64,000 bases of DNA from CBDFNN01 sp965250215. GTDB taxonomy: Bacteria > Bacteroidota > Rhodothermia > Rhodothermales > DATKEJ01. Numbering within the stretch: position 1 is the first letter of the stretch; each line of letters begins with the position of its first letter. The stretch covers positions 4,030,001-4,094,000 of the forward strand of contig CBDFNN010000004.1 of NCBI GenBank assembly GCA_965250215.1, in the 5' to 3' direction. Below the pieces are notes generated by a model, which was not told where the DNA came from, did not search any database, and worked only from the letters and a program-made list of their open reading frames with translations. Of this stretch, positions 50,738-60,614 are shown piece after piece. The translations under genes were made by a program, and so were the position numbers.

Positions 50738-53700
50738 TAGTTCCTAGCTGGACTTGAATAGTCAGGAGCAACAACCTCTATCGCGGGCTGCTCAGTCAAT
50801 AATTTTAGCGCTTCCTGAACAGCTACTTCCAACTGCGCGTCACGTCCTTCGGAAAGCGACAAAGCATCCTGCCGAACTTCGATATCTGGAGCTATACCCG
50901 TATTTTCTGCGATCCATTTTCCATTGATCGGATCGAATACCGCGTTGTCTGGAGCTGTTAATGCTCCTCCGTCCACCAAGCGATAGTGTACCGACGATTT
51001 GACGAGTCCACCCCAGGTTCGCATTCCGATCAGTGGCCCGGTACCCTGCTGTCTAAACACCCAAGGGAAAAAGTCTCCGCCAGATCCAGCCAGCTCATTT
51101 ATCAGCAAGACCTTCGGTCCAAGTATGCCGGCTGGCAAAGTCATCGGTTTGCCATTCGGTACATGGTTGGTCAGACCAGCACGCAGCTTTCGATTCATCA
51201 AGTCTACCATGTAATCATCAAGAAGCCCTCCCCCATTGAAGCGCTCATCGATCACGGCTCCTTCCTTGTCCTGCTGAGCAAAATAGTATCGATTGAATGA
51301 GACAAAACCACTGCCGCCTGTATTCGGCACCCAGATGTAGGCGAGTTTTCCTCCAGAAAGCTCATCAACTTTACGACGATTGTTCTCTACCCAAGCTCTT
51401 TGACGTAGGGCGTTTTCTGACCTGATAGGCGTAACAATTTCTGTCCACGCTCCTTCAAATTCCGGAGTGTCATTCAGATAGAGTTTGGTTTGCTTGCCGA
51501 GTGTCCCATCCATGAATTTGTATGGATCGTTACCGGCGTGAAGCTCTTTACCATTTACTCCGACGAGATAATATCCTTCTTCAACATTCATCCCCGGCCG
51601 ATCGAGAGGGGATGACAAATTCGGATTCCATGTCTCTGTTGTATAAATCTTGGTGATCTTCCATCGACCTTCGTCTGCAGAAAGATCAGCTCCCAGCATT
51701 CCAACGGCCTCGCTATCGGTTTCTGGATAGTCTCCTCCAAATACGAAACTGTGTCCAACGGATAGCTCACCATTCATTTGATCCAAGACATATGTCAGAT
51801 CATATCTGTGTTTTATGTGAGGAACGAGCGGAGCATAGCGCTCATGCACGACATCCCAATCTCGCCCATGCATATTTGGATCGTAGAAGTAGTCCTCTTC
51901 GTAGCGCCAAGCCTCTTCAAACATCTGATGCCATTCCTGTTGGCGATCTAACTTCATTTTCAGATCGACATCCAGAGACTCGCCATCATCACCAGAAGGT
52001 CCATTTGTGTCCGCCATGCTCCAAGACGAACCCGAGCGTATGAGAGCTTTGTTTCCGTCGTTCGATACCGTGAAGTCATTTACACCGGCAGCAAAATCTT
52101 TTGCCTCATCATCGGCTAGGACAAACTTTAACACTGTTCTGCCACTTGATCCGGGTTTACTCTCGGCGATGAAAACGCTGCCTTCTGGACCAGCAATCAT
52201 GGCACGATAGTTACTTGTAGGTAAGTCTAGAGCAATCGTCCTTCGTTCGATTCTATTGAAGTCGATTTGCATCGCTTCCTCCTCATCCTCATCCTCATCC
52301 TCATCGGAATCATCACTTTCCGAACCCTCATCTGAGTCGTCATTCGAGTCCTCTTCCCCGCTCTCCTCAGCATCCTCATCTTCGCTACTTCCTTCCTCCT
52401 CATCGCTTTTTGGTTCAAAGGGCGAATCGTCCTCTTCACGCAAGTTGACAACGTAAGCTGCGTAGTCCGGATTTGCCGCTCCCATGACACTCGTATTAGC
52501 CCAACCCGATCTCAAAGCCACATCGGTACTTGCGAGGAAATAGAGCTGTGTTTTATTGCGATCAAAAGCTGGAGAAAAGGAGTCCGCAAAACGATCTGTC
52601 AGAGCTTTCACTTCGTCCTTTTCAACCGACCATAAAATGATTTGCCGAAAGTTGTTACTGGCCGACTTAGCATAGGCCAGCCACTTGGAGTCTGGCGACC
52701 AGTCGAGACCCATGCCTCCACGCTCGAGGTTATTGCCACCTGAATCAACCGTCTTTATCTTCCCTTCCTCAATGTCAATGATTCTCACTCTAACATCATC
52801 GTCCACAAAAGCGATCATCGATCCATCGGGCGACCACGTCGGTTCCCAGGCCATTTTTGATTCATCTATCGAGATGCTACGAGTCTCACCTATTCCATCT
52901 TGGGGTGATATTACCAGAGAATATCCTTGCTTCCCCTTATCGGTAAACCAAGCAATCTTGTCCCCTTTTGGAGACCAAACAGGTGCGCGATCCGCGGTAC
53001 CCGAGCTCTCCGATATGTTTCTAACGTCACCGTTAGAAACAGGAACGGTAAAGATTTCTCCCCGAGACTGGAAAACGGCTCGCTTTCCCGTCGGTGATAC
53101 TTCGGACCATTCAATAGAACTACCAACATCCTCCCATTTTGCTGAGGCCCAGGGAAAATCGCCTTTGATGTTAATCGTCAGTTGATTTAAGACTCCGGAG
53201 CTAGGATTCAACAGAAAGAGGAAGCCGTCTCGCTCAACTATAAGTTGAGTCCCATTTCCCGAAAGGGTTTTGACATCGGTGTCTGCGAATGTTGTAATCT
53301 GTCTCAGGGCGCCACCTTCTGTTGCGTAGGCCCAAACATTTGATGTGCCGTCTCGATCGGAGAGAAAGAATATCTCAGAGCCCATCCAGAGGGGAGTAAT
53401 TTCCGTTGTTGACTCGCTGGGAATCATGGTCTCACTCTGATCGGAGAGATCCAAAATGACGAGCGGCGTGTTCTGCCCGCCACGATAATCTCTAAACTCA
53501 TCATCCCATCGGCTCATTCTGTCGACCACGATCTTGGATGCATCAGCCGAAAAAGAGCCGTTCGTGGCCCATTGATGATTCAGCATTTCGGAAGGACCGC
53601 CCGTGACCGCAACCGTCCAAAGACGATCAAAGGATGTGGGCGCACTATCCCTAGAAGAGGCAAATAAGACATTCTTCCCATCTGGAGTCCAGCCTCTGAC

Positions 53701-54030
53701 TGTAGAAGCACTTGGATGCCAGGTCAATCTTGTAGCATCGCCACCTTCGACTGAAGCGACATAGACAGAGCTTGAACCAGATCGATTTGATGAGAAGGCC
53801 ACCCATCGGCCATCGGGGGAAATCTTTGGATGATTCTCGACTGCGGCCGTACTCGTAATTCTTACGACATCGGAGCCATCTTTATTGGCGACCCAGATAT
53901 CTGCTCCGTGACTAAAGGCTATGTGACTTGTACTTAGATCAGGATTACGGAGTAGTCGAGTACCTTGGGCCGACAGGGATGAATAAGACAACAACAATAG
54001 AGAAAAAAGAGTACAGCTTCGACTAAGCAT
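50737..54030 (-). CDS. Tricorn-like S41 protease, secreted
   Basis: A 1097-residue protein with a signal peptide (MLSRSCTLFSLLLLSYSSLSAQ). Residues about 30-560 are two TolB/tricorn beta-propellers with repeated WSPDGxxIAF-like units (WSPKGDKIAWF, WSPDGSMIAFV). A stretch of about 55 residues that is nearly all Asp, Glu and Ser (about 545-600) links to the tricorn core, a PDZ region and the S41 domain. The nucleophile Ser lies in LINELAGSGGDFFPW, near residue 990. It degrades peptides or proteins in the periplasm or outside the cell. Full length compared with about 1050-1100 for relatives. Confidence 0.92.
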   Translation of the reverse strand: MLSRSCTLFSLLLLSYSSLSAQGTRLLRNPDLSTSHIAFSHGADIWVANKDGSDVVRITSTAAVENHPKISPDGRWVAFSSNRSGSSSVYVASVEGGDATRLTWHPSASTVRGWTPDGKNVLFASSRDSAPTSFDRLWTVAVTGGPSEMLNHQWATNGSFSADASKIVVDRMSRWDDEFRDYRGGQNTPLVILDLSDQSETMIPSESTTEITPLWMGSEIFFLSDRDGTSNVWAYATEGGALRQITTFADTDVKTLSGNGTQLIVERDGFLFLLNPSSGVLNQLTINIKGDFPWASAKWEDVGSSIEWSEVSPTGKRAVFQSRGEIFTVPVSNGDVRNISESSGTADRAPVWSPKGDKIAWFTDKGKQGYSLVISPQDGIGETRSISIDESKMAWEPTWSPDGSMIAFVDDDVRVRIIDIEEGKIKTVDSGGNNLERGGMGLDWSPDSKWLAYAKSASNNFRQIILWSVEKDEVKALTDRFADSFSPAFDRNKTQLYFLASTDVALRSGWANTSVMGAANPDYAAYVVNLREEDDSPFEPKSDEEEGSSEDEDAEESGEEDSNDDSDEGSESDDSDEDEDEDEEEAMQIDFNRIERRTIALDLPTSNYRAMIAGPEGSVFIAESKPGSSGRTVLKFVLADDEAKDFAAGVNDFTVSNDGNKALIRSGSSWSMADTNGPSGDDGESLDVDLKMKLDRQQEWHQMFEEAWRYEEDYFYDPNMHGRDWDVVHERYAPLVPHIKHRYDLTYVLDQMNGELSVGHSFVFGGDYPETDSEAVGMLGADLSADEGRWKITKIYTTETWNPNLSSPLDRPGMNVEEGYYLVGVNGKELHAGNDPYKFMDGTLGKQTKLYLNDTPEFEGAWTEIVTPIRSENALRQRAWVENNRRKVDELSGGKLAYIWVPNTGGSGFVSFNRYYFAQQDKEGAVIDERFNGGGLLDDYMVDLMNRKLRAGLTNHVPNGKPMTLPAGILGPKVLLINELAGSGGDFFPWVFRQQGTGPLIGMRTWGGLVKSSVHYRLVDGGALTAPDNAVFDPINGKWIAENTGIAPDIEVRQDALSLSEGRDAQLEVAVQEALKLLTEQPAIEVVAPDYSSPARN

Positions 54031-54236
54031 TTGAGACGGTAATTTGGGCGATCAGATAATGATTTATCAATGTACAAATTAGAAAATTGCTTCGATACGT
54101 CTTCTGGTGTTACATGCATCTTAATCGGATTCCATGTTGGGAAGATCGAAACAGCATATCTCCTGTATTCACGTTTCAACACTAGAGGCTAATTCGATTC
54201 CTAGCGTAATCCATTAAGTTTTTGTTTCTTCATAGG

Positions 54237-56732
54237 ATGCAATTTACTACCCAACATTCTTTGAAATACTTTTCGATTTTCGTCTCGATATTCATCGCCC
54301 ATTTGGGCGAGGTCCATGCCCAAGGCATCGAACTTGCAGCAGATCTTGATCATCGAGCTAGCTTCGTCCCCAGCAACTATTACTCCTTCGATGGCCAGCT
54401 CATATTTGCAGCTGAAGAAGGTATCTATTCATTCGCAGACAAGGAAATGTGGCGCTTCAATCCAAATGACGCGAGCTTCACCTATCTCTCTAGTGGAATT
54501 CTACGAACAGAACTAGATCCCGGCGACTATCTGGAAGTTGGAGACAAGCTATTTTTTAGCGGGAGCGGACCCGACGGAAGAGGGCTCTATCTTCTTGAAG
54601 ATCGATTCGAAGCTCGCCATTTGGGACTAGGTGAGGCAGGGAGCCCAAGTATTCCTCGTGCTGAGTTGAGCGATAATCCTCAACGCCTTGGTTATTTTGA
54701 CGGACGAGTCTTTATTGGATTAGATGACGAGATATGGACCTACCAAATCTCCGAAAACACCATTCAGTCGTTCGGCAATTTTGGAGGATTCAATCCAAGC
54801 CAGTTTACAGAGTACAAGGGATTATTGTACTTCTCGGCTGCAGTTACTCGCAATGGTTCGCCAAGGCTTTGGATCCTCATGGAGAATGGGTCCACCAGGC
54901 TTGTCTTTCCGGAGTCAAGCAATGCCTCGAGTGCAACTTCCATAAAGGTGTTCGAGAACCTACTCGTATATCACGGCGGTGGTAGATTCCATATCTACGA
55001 TGGCGAAGAAATTTCGGAAGAACTAGAATTGCCCGAATTCATCTCCAACGCATCGAGCTTTATAGAATCGAAGGGCAAACTCTATTTCTCCGCGAGTACC
55101 TTTTCGCAAGGAGGTCTCTGGTCCTATGACGGTCAAAACATTTCCCTCATCCATGAAACGACATCGTGGGTCTCTGATATCGAGGTCTTCAATGGAACGA
55201 TATATTTTCTAACAACATCGTTTCGACGAGTCAATCAACTTTGGAGATACAATCCCTCGGGTCAATCAGAATCTCTACTGACTCTTGGTATTGATGAGCC
55301 CGGGTTAACAGAAATCCATGCTCACGAAGACTTTCTCTATTTCGATGGATGGAGTGAAAAAAGCGGGATAGAACCTTGGCGAATGGATTCAAACCGCAAC
55401 TTCATGCAAATAGAGGAGAGAAATTATCTAGAAAGCGGAGGACCCGGTAGTCTTCAAGCTTTCAACAATGGACTCTACTTTACTGCTGTTCGACCAAATG
55501 CCCGGGTCAATAGCTTGATAGATAGCGAATGGTCTACTCTTCCCGAATTCAATTCAAGAGGAATTTCGAGTATCGTGGCAGATGATGATCATCTCTACTT
55601 TTTCGACACCAATAGCATTTATGCTTCCTTTGAACTGAGATCTCTGGGTCGGATGGATCGCAACGGCGCAATTGAAGACTTGGGCAGGATCAACTTTAGC
55701 AGAGATGACCATCGATTCAATAGGGATTTAGCAGTTCTCGATGATGAAGTTCTATTCGCTGGAGATGATGGACAAAACGGTTTGGAAATTTGGCGATATT
55801 CTCCAAGCGAGGGATTGGGTATGTTGAGCGACCTTCTCCCCGGAGACGATGGGTCAGAACCGAGAGAGTTCACCAAGGTCGGCAATTATATCTACTTCAC
55901 AACTAGAATCAGCCTTGCCGATAGCTATAGATATTCAAAACAGGATGGTCTGGAGCTTTTATCGGGGTCATTTTCCAATGCCACAAAACTTTTCCCATAC
56001 AACGGCAAGGTGATAGTTTTGTCCAGAGGCAGGGTCAGAGAAGTCGACATGGGTGTCGGTTCAAGGTCTCTAAATAATATTGGCTCGTCAGGCCAGTTTA
56101 CTTCTAACGGCTACAGTTTATTCTATACGGGAAGAGATCAAAATTCCGAAATGAGACTCTGGGAATATGACGGAGTGAACGATCCTAAAATAATCCCCGA
56201 GATTCCGGGCGATCTTGATATCGAAGAGATACAAATGGTTGGTGATGAACTATGCATTGCAACAAGGCACTTGGAATGTCTCAACTTGAAATCCAGAGAA
56301 TTTACTCGATTTGAAATTGATGAAGGCCGAGAGATTTCTCCAGCTGAACTCACCGAAGTCAATGGCGATCTTTATTTCAGAGCACACTCTGTTTATCATG
56401 GTTGGGAACTTTGGAAATTCAGTCCCAGAATTGTCGTGTCAAATGAGGGGCCCAGCTTGGGACCGAAGTCATTTAGCGTATCAAGTCCATTTCCCAATCC
56501 CAGCACAAACATGGTCAGCTTTACCATACAATCGGAATTTCGGAATGGGGTAGAATTCTCGATATTCGACTCATTGGGTCGGCGTATTCAGCGTCAAGAG
56601 ATTAATAATATTCACGCTGGAGTTACGCACAGGATCGACATAGACTTGTCAAATACAGCTGGAGGATTATATGTCGCTGTATTCAGGATGGGATCTTCGA
56701 CCTACTCTCAAAGCTTCCTGCACATTGAATAG
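54237..56732 (+). CDS. T9SS-exported ELWxxDGT-like repeat protein
   Basis: Start ATG 54237 gives a signal peptide (FSIFVSIFIAHLGEVHAQ) and 831 residues; a TTG at 54222 would add five. The body is a chain of propeller-like repeats with recurring LYFSA, YFDG, ELWK and IWRY-type words (LYFSAAVTRNGSPRLWIL in pieces LYFSAAVTR, SPRLWIL; YFTTRISL; GLEIWRY; GWELWKF), as in proteins with ELWxxDGT repeats. The last 80 residues form a T9SS type A sorting domain (SSPFPNPSTNMVSFTI, SLGRRIQ, AGGLYVAVF). Its role at the cell surface is unknown. Confidence 0.82.
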   Translation: MQFTTQHSLKYFSIFVSIFIAHLGEVHAQGIELAADLDHRASFVPSNYYSFDGQLIFAAEEGIYSFADKEMWRFNPNDASFTYLSSGILRTELDPGDYLEVGDKLFFSGSGPDGRGLYLLEDRFEARHLGLGEAGSPSIPRAELSDNPQRLGYFDGRVFIGLDDEIWTYQISENTIQSFGNFGGFNPSQFTEYKGLLYFSAAVTRNGSPRLWILMENGSTRLVFPESSNASSATSIKVFENLLVYHGGGRFHIYDGEEISEELELPEFISNASSFIESKGKLYFSASTFSQGGLWSYDGQNISLIHETTSWVSDIEVFNGTIYFLTTSFRRVNQLWRYNPSGQSESLLTLGIDEPGLTEIHAHEDFLYFDGWSEKSGIEPWRMDSNRNFMQIEERNYLESGGPGSLQAFNNGLYFTAVRPNARVNSLIDSEWSTLPEFNSRGISSIVADDDHLYFFDTNSIYASFELRSLGRMDRNGAIEDLGRINFSRDDHRFNRDLAVLDDEVLFAGDDGQNGLEIWRYSPSEGLGMLSDLLPGDDGSEPREFTKVGNYIYFTTRISLADSYRYSKQDGLELLSGSFSNATKLFPYNGKVIVLSRGRVREVDMGVGSRSLNNIGSSGQFTSNGYSLFYTGRDQNSEMRLWEYDGVNDPKIIPEIPGDLDIEEIQMVGDELCIATRHLECLNLKSREFTRFEIDEGREISPAELTEVNGDLYFRAHSVYHGWELWKFSPRIVVSNEGPSLGPKSFSVSSPFPNPSTNMVSFTIQSEFRNGVEFSIFDSLGRRIQRQEINNIHAGVTHRIDIDLSNTAGGLYVAVFRMGSSTYSQSFLHIE

Positions 56733-56925
56733 TGCCTGAAGCCAATTTGTCTGGCGTACAATTCCCCATTCGTCAAGATGAACGATCCCCCTGGGTCCTG
56801 CTCTTGGACTGACGAGTTGGGACTTAATTAAAAGCAGAAGCAGAATGGCTTAAGAAGCTGGCAAGAATGACCCGACCCTCACCTATATTCGAACTACTAA
56901 TCACTAAACCCGACCCGGCACTCCC

Positions 56926-58074
56926 ATGTCACGAATCCACTCTGCCTTTATTGTTCTTCTAGCTGCGACGCTTTTCTTCGGATGCCGAGACAGTAGTAAA
57001 CCCAGCTCCGGAGAAAAGATGGACGATGTTGTCAAGATGAATCACATTCAATTTGTTGGGACCCACAATAGCTACAAGCCTGGAATGCATCCGGCTATTC
57101 TGGCCGAGATGGCCAAACGCGACTCGTCACGAGCTATGGCATTTGACTACGGGCATCCACCCATGGAGGAGCAGCTTAACAGTGGTATTCGAAAACTGGA
57201 AATCGACGTTTACTATGATCCCGAACCAGGCCGCTACACCACGCCTATGGGACTTGAGGTCATCGACAAGGCTGGTGGCTTGGTTGAATACAATTTCGAT
57301 CCAGAAAGAAAGCTGGGGCAAACTGGGTTCAAGGTCTTTCATGTACAAGATTTTGACATCGAATCCCATTGCTTTCTCCTTCAAGAATGCATCAAGATCC
57401 TAACTGACTGGTCCGAAACTCATCCCGGTCATCTCCCAATCATCATCACTATGAATGCCAAAGACGAGTTCTTTGAGGATGCGACAAGGACCAAGCCACT
57501 GATATTTGACAAGACCGCATTCGCGGCTTTGGACGCGGCCATAGTCAAAGGCTTTGGTCGAGATCGCTTGATCATACCCGATGATGTTCGGCAAACTGGT
57601 CTCTCCCTGAAGGAGTCCGTTCTCAAGAATGGCTGGCCGAGTCTAGCTGATTCGAGAGGGAAATTTCTATTAGTCTTGGATGAGAAAGGAGAAAAGCGAG
57701 AGCGATATTTGGACGGGACACCTTCCCTCGAAGGCAAGATTTTATTTACGAATTCAGAAGAGCATATGGAGTCCGCTGCCTTCTTTGTTATTAATGAACC
57801 TCTCGAAGAAGCAGATCGAATTAGGACTTTGGTCGAAGATGGATTCATTATCAGAACTCGCGCCGATGCTGGTACCTGGGAGGCTCGATCTGGTGATACG
57901 ATACGAAGAGATAAGGCCTTCGAGATCGGAGCGCAGATCGTGACTACAGATTATCAAAATGCCGTTCCAAGAATGGGATCTGATTACTCGGTTTCTTTGC
58001 CGGGAGGAGGTATAGCACGATGCAATCCAGTCAGTGCGCCGAAGGAATGCGAATCTAGCTTACTGGCTAACTAG
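56926..58074 (+). CDS. Ca2+-dependent phosphoinositide-specific phospholipase C-like lipoprotein
   Basis: A 382-residue lipoprotein (LFFGC signal). The PI-PLC C1-like family core is clear: FVGTHNSYK with the first catalytic His, PPMEEQLNSGIRKLEIDVYY with the calcium-binding Glu-Asp pair, and KVFHVQDFD with the second His. Family members cleave phosphatidylinositol or related phosphodiesters. The gene is followed at once by a CTGCTGG heptamer array. Confidence 0.87.
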   Translation: MSRIHSAFIVLLAATLFFGCRDSSKPSSGEKMDDVVKMNHIQFVGTHNSYKPGMHPAILAEMAKRDSSRAMAFDYGHPPMEEQLNSGIRKLEIDVYYDPEPGRYTTPMGLEVIDKAGGLVEYNFDPERKLGQTGFKVFHVQDFDIESHCFLLQECIKILTDWSETHPGHLPIIITMNAKDEFFEDATRTKPLIFDKTAFAALDAAIVKGFGRDRLIIPDDVRQTGLSLKESVLKNGWPSLADSRGKFLLVLDEKGEKRERYLDGTPSLEGKILFTNSEEHMESAAFFVINEPLEEADRIRTLVEDGFIIRTRADAGTWEARSGDTIRRDKAFEIGAQIVTTDYQNAVPRMGSDYSVSLPGGGIARCNPVSAPKECESSLLAN

Positions 58075-58075
58075 C

Positions 58076-58124
58076 TTGCTGGCTGCTGGCTGCTGGCTGC
58101 TGGCTGCTGGCTGCTGGCTGCTGG
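58076..58124 (+). repeat. Heptamer array after the phospholipase gene
   Basis: TTGCTGG and six CTGCTGG units, beginning one base after the TAG stop (58072-58074). The unit is nearly the last one of the 3692 array (TGGCTGC), so the two arrays share a word. Confidence 0.95.
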
Positions 58125-58185
58125 CTGAAGATCCGTGTATCATCTGAAGTTTGCAAAAGAGAAACACATAAATAAAATACCAACT

Positions 58186-58488
58186 ATGACAGACGCTGAA
58201 GCCGTGACCCAAGAGAGAATCACCTGCAAAGTCTGCAACGAGGGGAATTTATTCAAGAAGAAATTGCCCAAGTATGGCTCGGTCTGGGTAGCGATAGGAT
58301 GGACAATTATTGGGCTTTCAATCCTCGGCGTTGTCGCGGCTTTTATTTTCGGGTTAATTACACTTGGGACAGGATTCCTTCCAATATTTATCCCCTCCAT
58401 AATTGGTCTCGTCGTTGGATTCGTTCTCATCGGAAAAAAGAAGGGTCTTCAGTGCGAGAATTGCGAGGCCACAGTTGAGCTTCCATAG
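58186..58488 (+). CDS. Small membrane protein with split zinc ribbon
   Basis: From ATG 58186 the protein is 100 residues; a GTG at 58135 would add 17. One CxxC pair (CKVCNEG) precedes and another (CENCEA) follows two hydrophobic helices (about 36-56 and 60-80). The pairs would meet on the cytoplasmic side and could bind one zinc. I do not recognise the family or function. It is alone. Confidence 0.6.
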   Translation: MTDAEAVTQERITCKVCNEGNLFKKKLPKYGSVWVAIGWTIIGLSILGVVAAFIFGLITLGTGFLPIFIPSIIGLVVGFVLIGKKKGLQCENCEATVELP

Positions 58489-58727
58489 CAATCTCAGCTT
58501 ATTCTCTCCGAATGGGAGGCGACAGATCCAAAATCATTTGGTAACAAATTTCTAGTTATTACCAAGCAGTGCGGACATCTAGCTTGGGTCAAGTATTGAA
58601 CTGTGTTGCATGTATTGGCACAAATTCAAATATCGCAAGCCATCAATATTTACTTATCTGAAATAATGGCTTCCTATTTTCTGACTCTCTGATTTTCTCA
58701 AGTTCTGAACTCAGATGTTCTTAGTCC

Positions 58728-59471
58728 TTATCGAAGTCTATTCAGTCGGTCAAAGAACCCTGCCCCAATCAAATCTTTCATGACATGGGGTGCATTCGGG
58801 ACAATTTCTATCGTCGTTTCGATATCCGCTGCTTTAAGTTGATCGTAGGATTTTCGGGCCGACGATTTCCAGTAGCTATCGTTTTCACCAACAACAAATT
58901 GAATTTTGACATCCTTGAACGCGACAAGATCTTTGGCCGTCAATCCTCTTGGATTCCCGGCCATTCCTGTAATACTGTGATATCGTGATGCGTGTCGGGA
59001 CGTTAATGAAAAGATTCCTGCACTATTCGCGGACCAACAGGCTGTATGAAATTTACCACCTTCAACCTTGTAGCTCTTTGTGATCTTATCCATAATGAGC
59101 TCTAAACCATCTTCGGCCGAATCCTTCCACAATTCTGTATCGACAATTATCCAGCCGTGAGTGTGCGGATTGTTCTGCCAATAATAGCCTCTGTCGCCAC
59201 CTTCAATTCCATCACCGGGACCAATCAGAACTGGGTAAGTTTTTTCTGGATCGAAGCCATTTGGCAAATGAATCGCATAGGGGATGCTTGCACCTGATTC
59301 CAGTTCAAGTTTCCGGAATAGCGTTTTGCCGTCTTCAAAGGAGGCACGATTTAAATCAGGATATTCTTCGATTGATTCTGATTCAACAGTTTTCTCACTT
59401 TGCTTGGTAGCAACAATTGTGCTGAGTACTAAACTCAATGAGATGCCGATTATCGTGACTAGAATTTTCAT
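58728..59471 (-). CDS. Exported alpha/beta-hydrolase-fold esterase-like protein
   Basis: A 247-residue protein with a signal peptide or membrane anchor (MKILVTIIGISLSLVLSTIVA). The fold resembles PHB-depolymerase/feruloyl-esterase-like hydrolases: PVLIGPGDGIEGGDRGYYW at the oxyanion strand, ACWSANSAGIFS at the nucleophile elbow, VGENDSYW with the acid and NAPHVM with the His. The elbow is WSANSAG rather than the usual GxSxG, so activity is uncertain. The gene runs alone next to tRNA-Ser. Confidence 0.72.
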   Translation of the reverse strand: MKILVTIIGISLSLVLSTIVATKQSEKTVESESIEEYPDLNRASFEDGKTLFRKLELESGASIPYAIHLPNGFDPEKTYPVLIGPGDGIEGGDRGYYWQNNPHTHGWIIVDTELWKDSAEDGLELIMDKITKSYKVEGGKFHTACWSANSAGIFSLTSRHASRYHSITGMAGNPRGLTAKDLVAFKDVKIQFVVGENDSYWKSSARKSYDQLKAADIETTIEIVPNAPHVMKDLIGAGFFDRLNRLR

Positions 59472-59554
59472 ATCAATCTCGATTTAGGAAGAAATCTCTG
59501 TACTTGGAATGTGAGATCTTGAGTTGCTGGAAGGCCCTCACTTTTGGAAAAACG

Positions 59555-59641
59555 CGGAGGAGGAGGGATTCGAACCCCCGATACCCGCGAAGGTATGCTG
59601 GTTTTCAAGACCAGTGCATTCAACCGCTCTGCCACTCCTCC
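59555..59641 (-). tRNA. tRNA-Ser (anticodon UGA)
   Basis: On the minus strand the 87-nt sequence has acceptor arms GGAGGAG and CTCCTCC, discriminator G, a D-loop segment GCAGAGCGGTTGAATGC, anticodon arm CTGGT-CTTGAAA-ACCAG with UGA, a long variable arm (CATACC to GGTATC type) and GGTTCGAATC in the T arm. CCA is not encoded. A five-T run follows. Confidence 0.95.
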
Positions 59642-59690
59642 GCACTCGCCAACTTGGGACGAAATATTCTGTTCCTCGAATCAGGCGGGT

Positions 59691-59711
59691 GTTTCGAGTT
59701 TCGACTTTCGA
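59691..59711 (+). repeat. Short heptamer array upstream of tRNA-Ser
   Basis: GTTTCGA twice and CTTTCGA once, 50 bp beyond the tRNA's 5' end and pointing away from it. Confidence 0.7.
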
Positions 59712-59801
59712 GACTTAAAAAAGGATAAATTCGAGATGCCTCGGGGGTTTTCAGCCACTCAGAATTCTAACTAACCCATTCTCAGAAGCTGCTGACAGTC
59801 C

Positions 59802-60614
59802 TTAATCGACGAGATCGAATGAGTAGATGAGACTCACATTCCAAAGAGGATCTTGATTCTCACCGATATTGGTATCGATTGCGATATTGATCAGGCTTGA
59901 GATAGAAATTGGAAGTTTAGGGCTCGAAATACTGCCCTTCATATTGATAAAGTATCCATCGCTTCCATCGATGTTTAGATAATAGACTTGAGATGTATAC
60001 TTCAGCTGTAGATCACTCGAAATTTTTATACGCGAAAGCCCAGCATTGAGACCAAAGAAATGTAGACGGTCGGGTGTATTTCGATCAAATCCGTGCGAGA
60101 ACAAATAATATGTGCCAATCTTGACCTTTGGTGAAATCCGATAGCTTGAAGAGAATTCTCCACCTAAAAATCGCCTTGCCTCGGCGACATCTATTGCCGC
60201 ATCTCCCTCCGAAAAGGAGAAAGACTTGAAGGAAATTACGGGATGCATGCCAATGTCTAGACTCAATTTCCCTTTTCGAAGCAGATCGTAATGCCACGAA
60301 AACCGAAAGGACCAGGGCTTCCCAGCTGTCGAAAATTTAATGTTGGGTTCGAAACTAATTCCATCTTTCTCGGCAATCATTATGAAAATGGCGGCCGGTT
60401 TCCCCAAGGTGAAATTAGGAATGGTTGAAATGCCATTGTTCGTCAAGCTAACGCTGCCACTAAAATCGCCTAATGAATTGGACAAGGTGCTTTGCGAAAA
60501 GCCTGTCTGAACTAGACAAATAACGACAATTAGTGGGAAGACTCCTCGGTACCACCTAATTAGAACATCTTTGGAATGCTTATTCCTTAGACAATTCTGC
60601 GTAGCGACTATCAT
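59802..60614 (-). CDS. Exported beta-barrel-like protein of unknown function
   Basis: From ATG 60614 the protein is 270 residues; ATG 60668 would add 18. A hydrophobic stretch (VFPLIVVICLVQTGFSQ) ends a long signal peptide. The mature part alternates polar and non-polar residues with many aromatic ones (WSFRFSWHYDLL, GTYYLFSHGF, LQLKYTSQVYYL) as in an outer-membrane barrel. No named family is recognised. It is divergent from the molybdenum-hydroxylase genes. Confidence 0.65.
   Translation of the reverse strand: MIVATQNCLRNKHSKDVLIRWYRGVFPLIVVICLVQTGFSQSTLSNSLGDFSGSVSLTNNGISTIPNFTLGKPAAIFIMIAEKDGISFEPNIKFSTAGKPWSFRFSWHYDLLRKGKLSLDIGMHPVISFKSFSFSEGDAAIDVAEARRFLGGEFSSSYRISPKVKIGTYYLFSHGFDRNTPDRLHFFGLNAGLSRIKISSDLQLKYTSQVYYLNIDGSDGYFINMKGSISSPKLPISISSLINIAIDTNIGENQDPLWNVSLIYSFDLVD

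Noticed and set aside
52256..52456. Ser-rich plus-strand frame
   Set aside because: It is the complement of the acidic linker of the tricorn-like protease.
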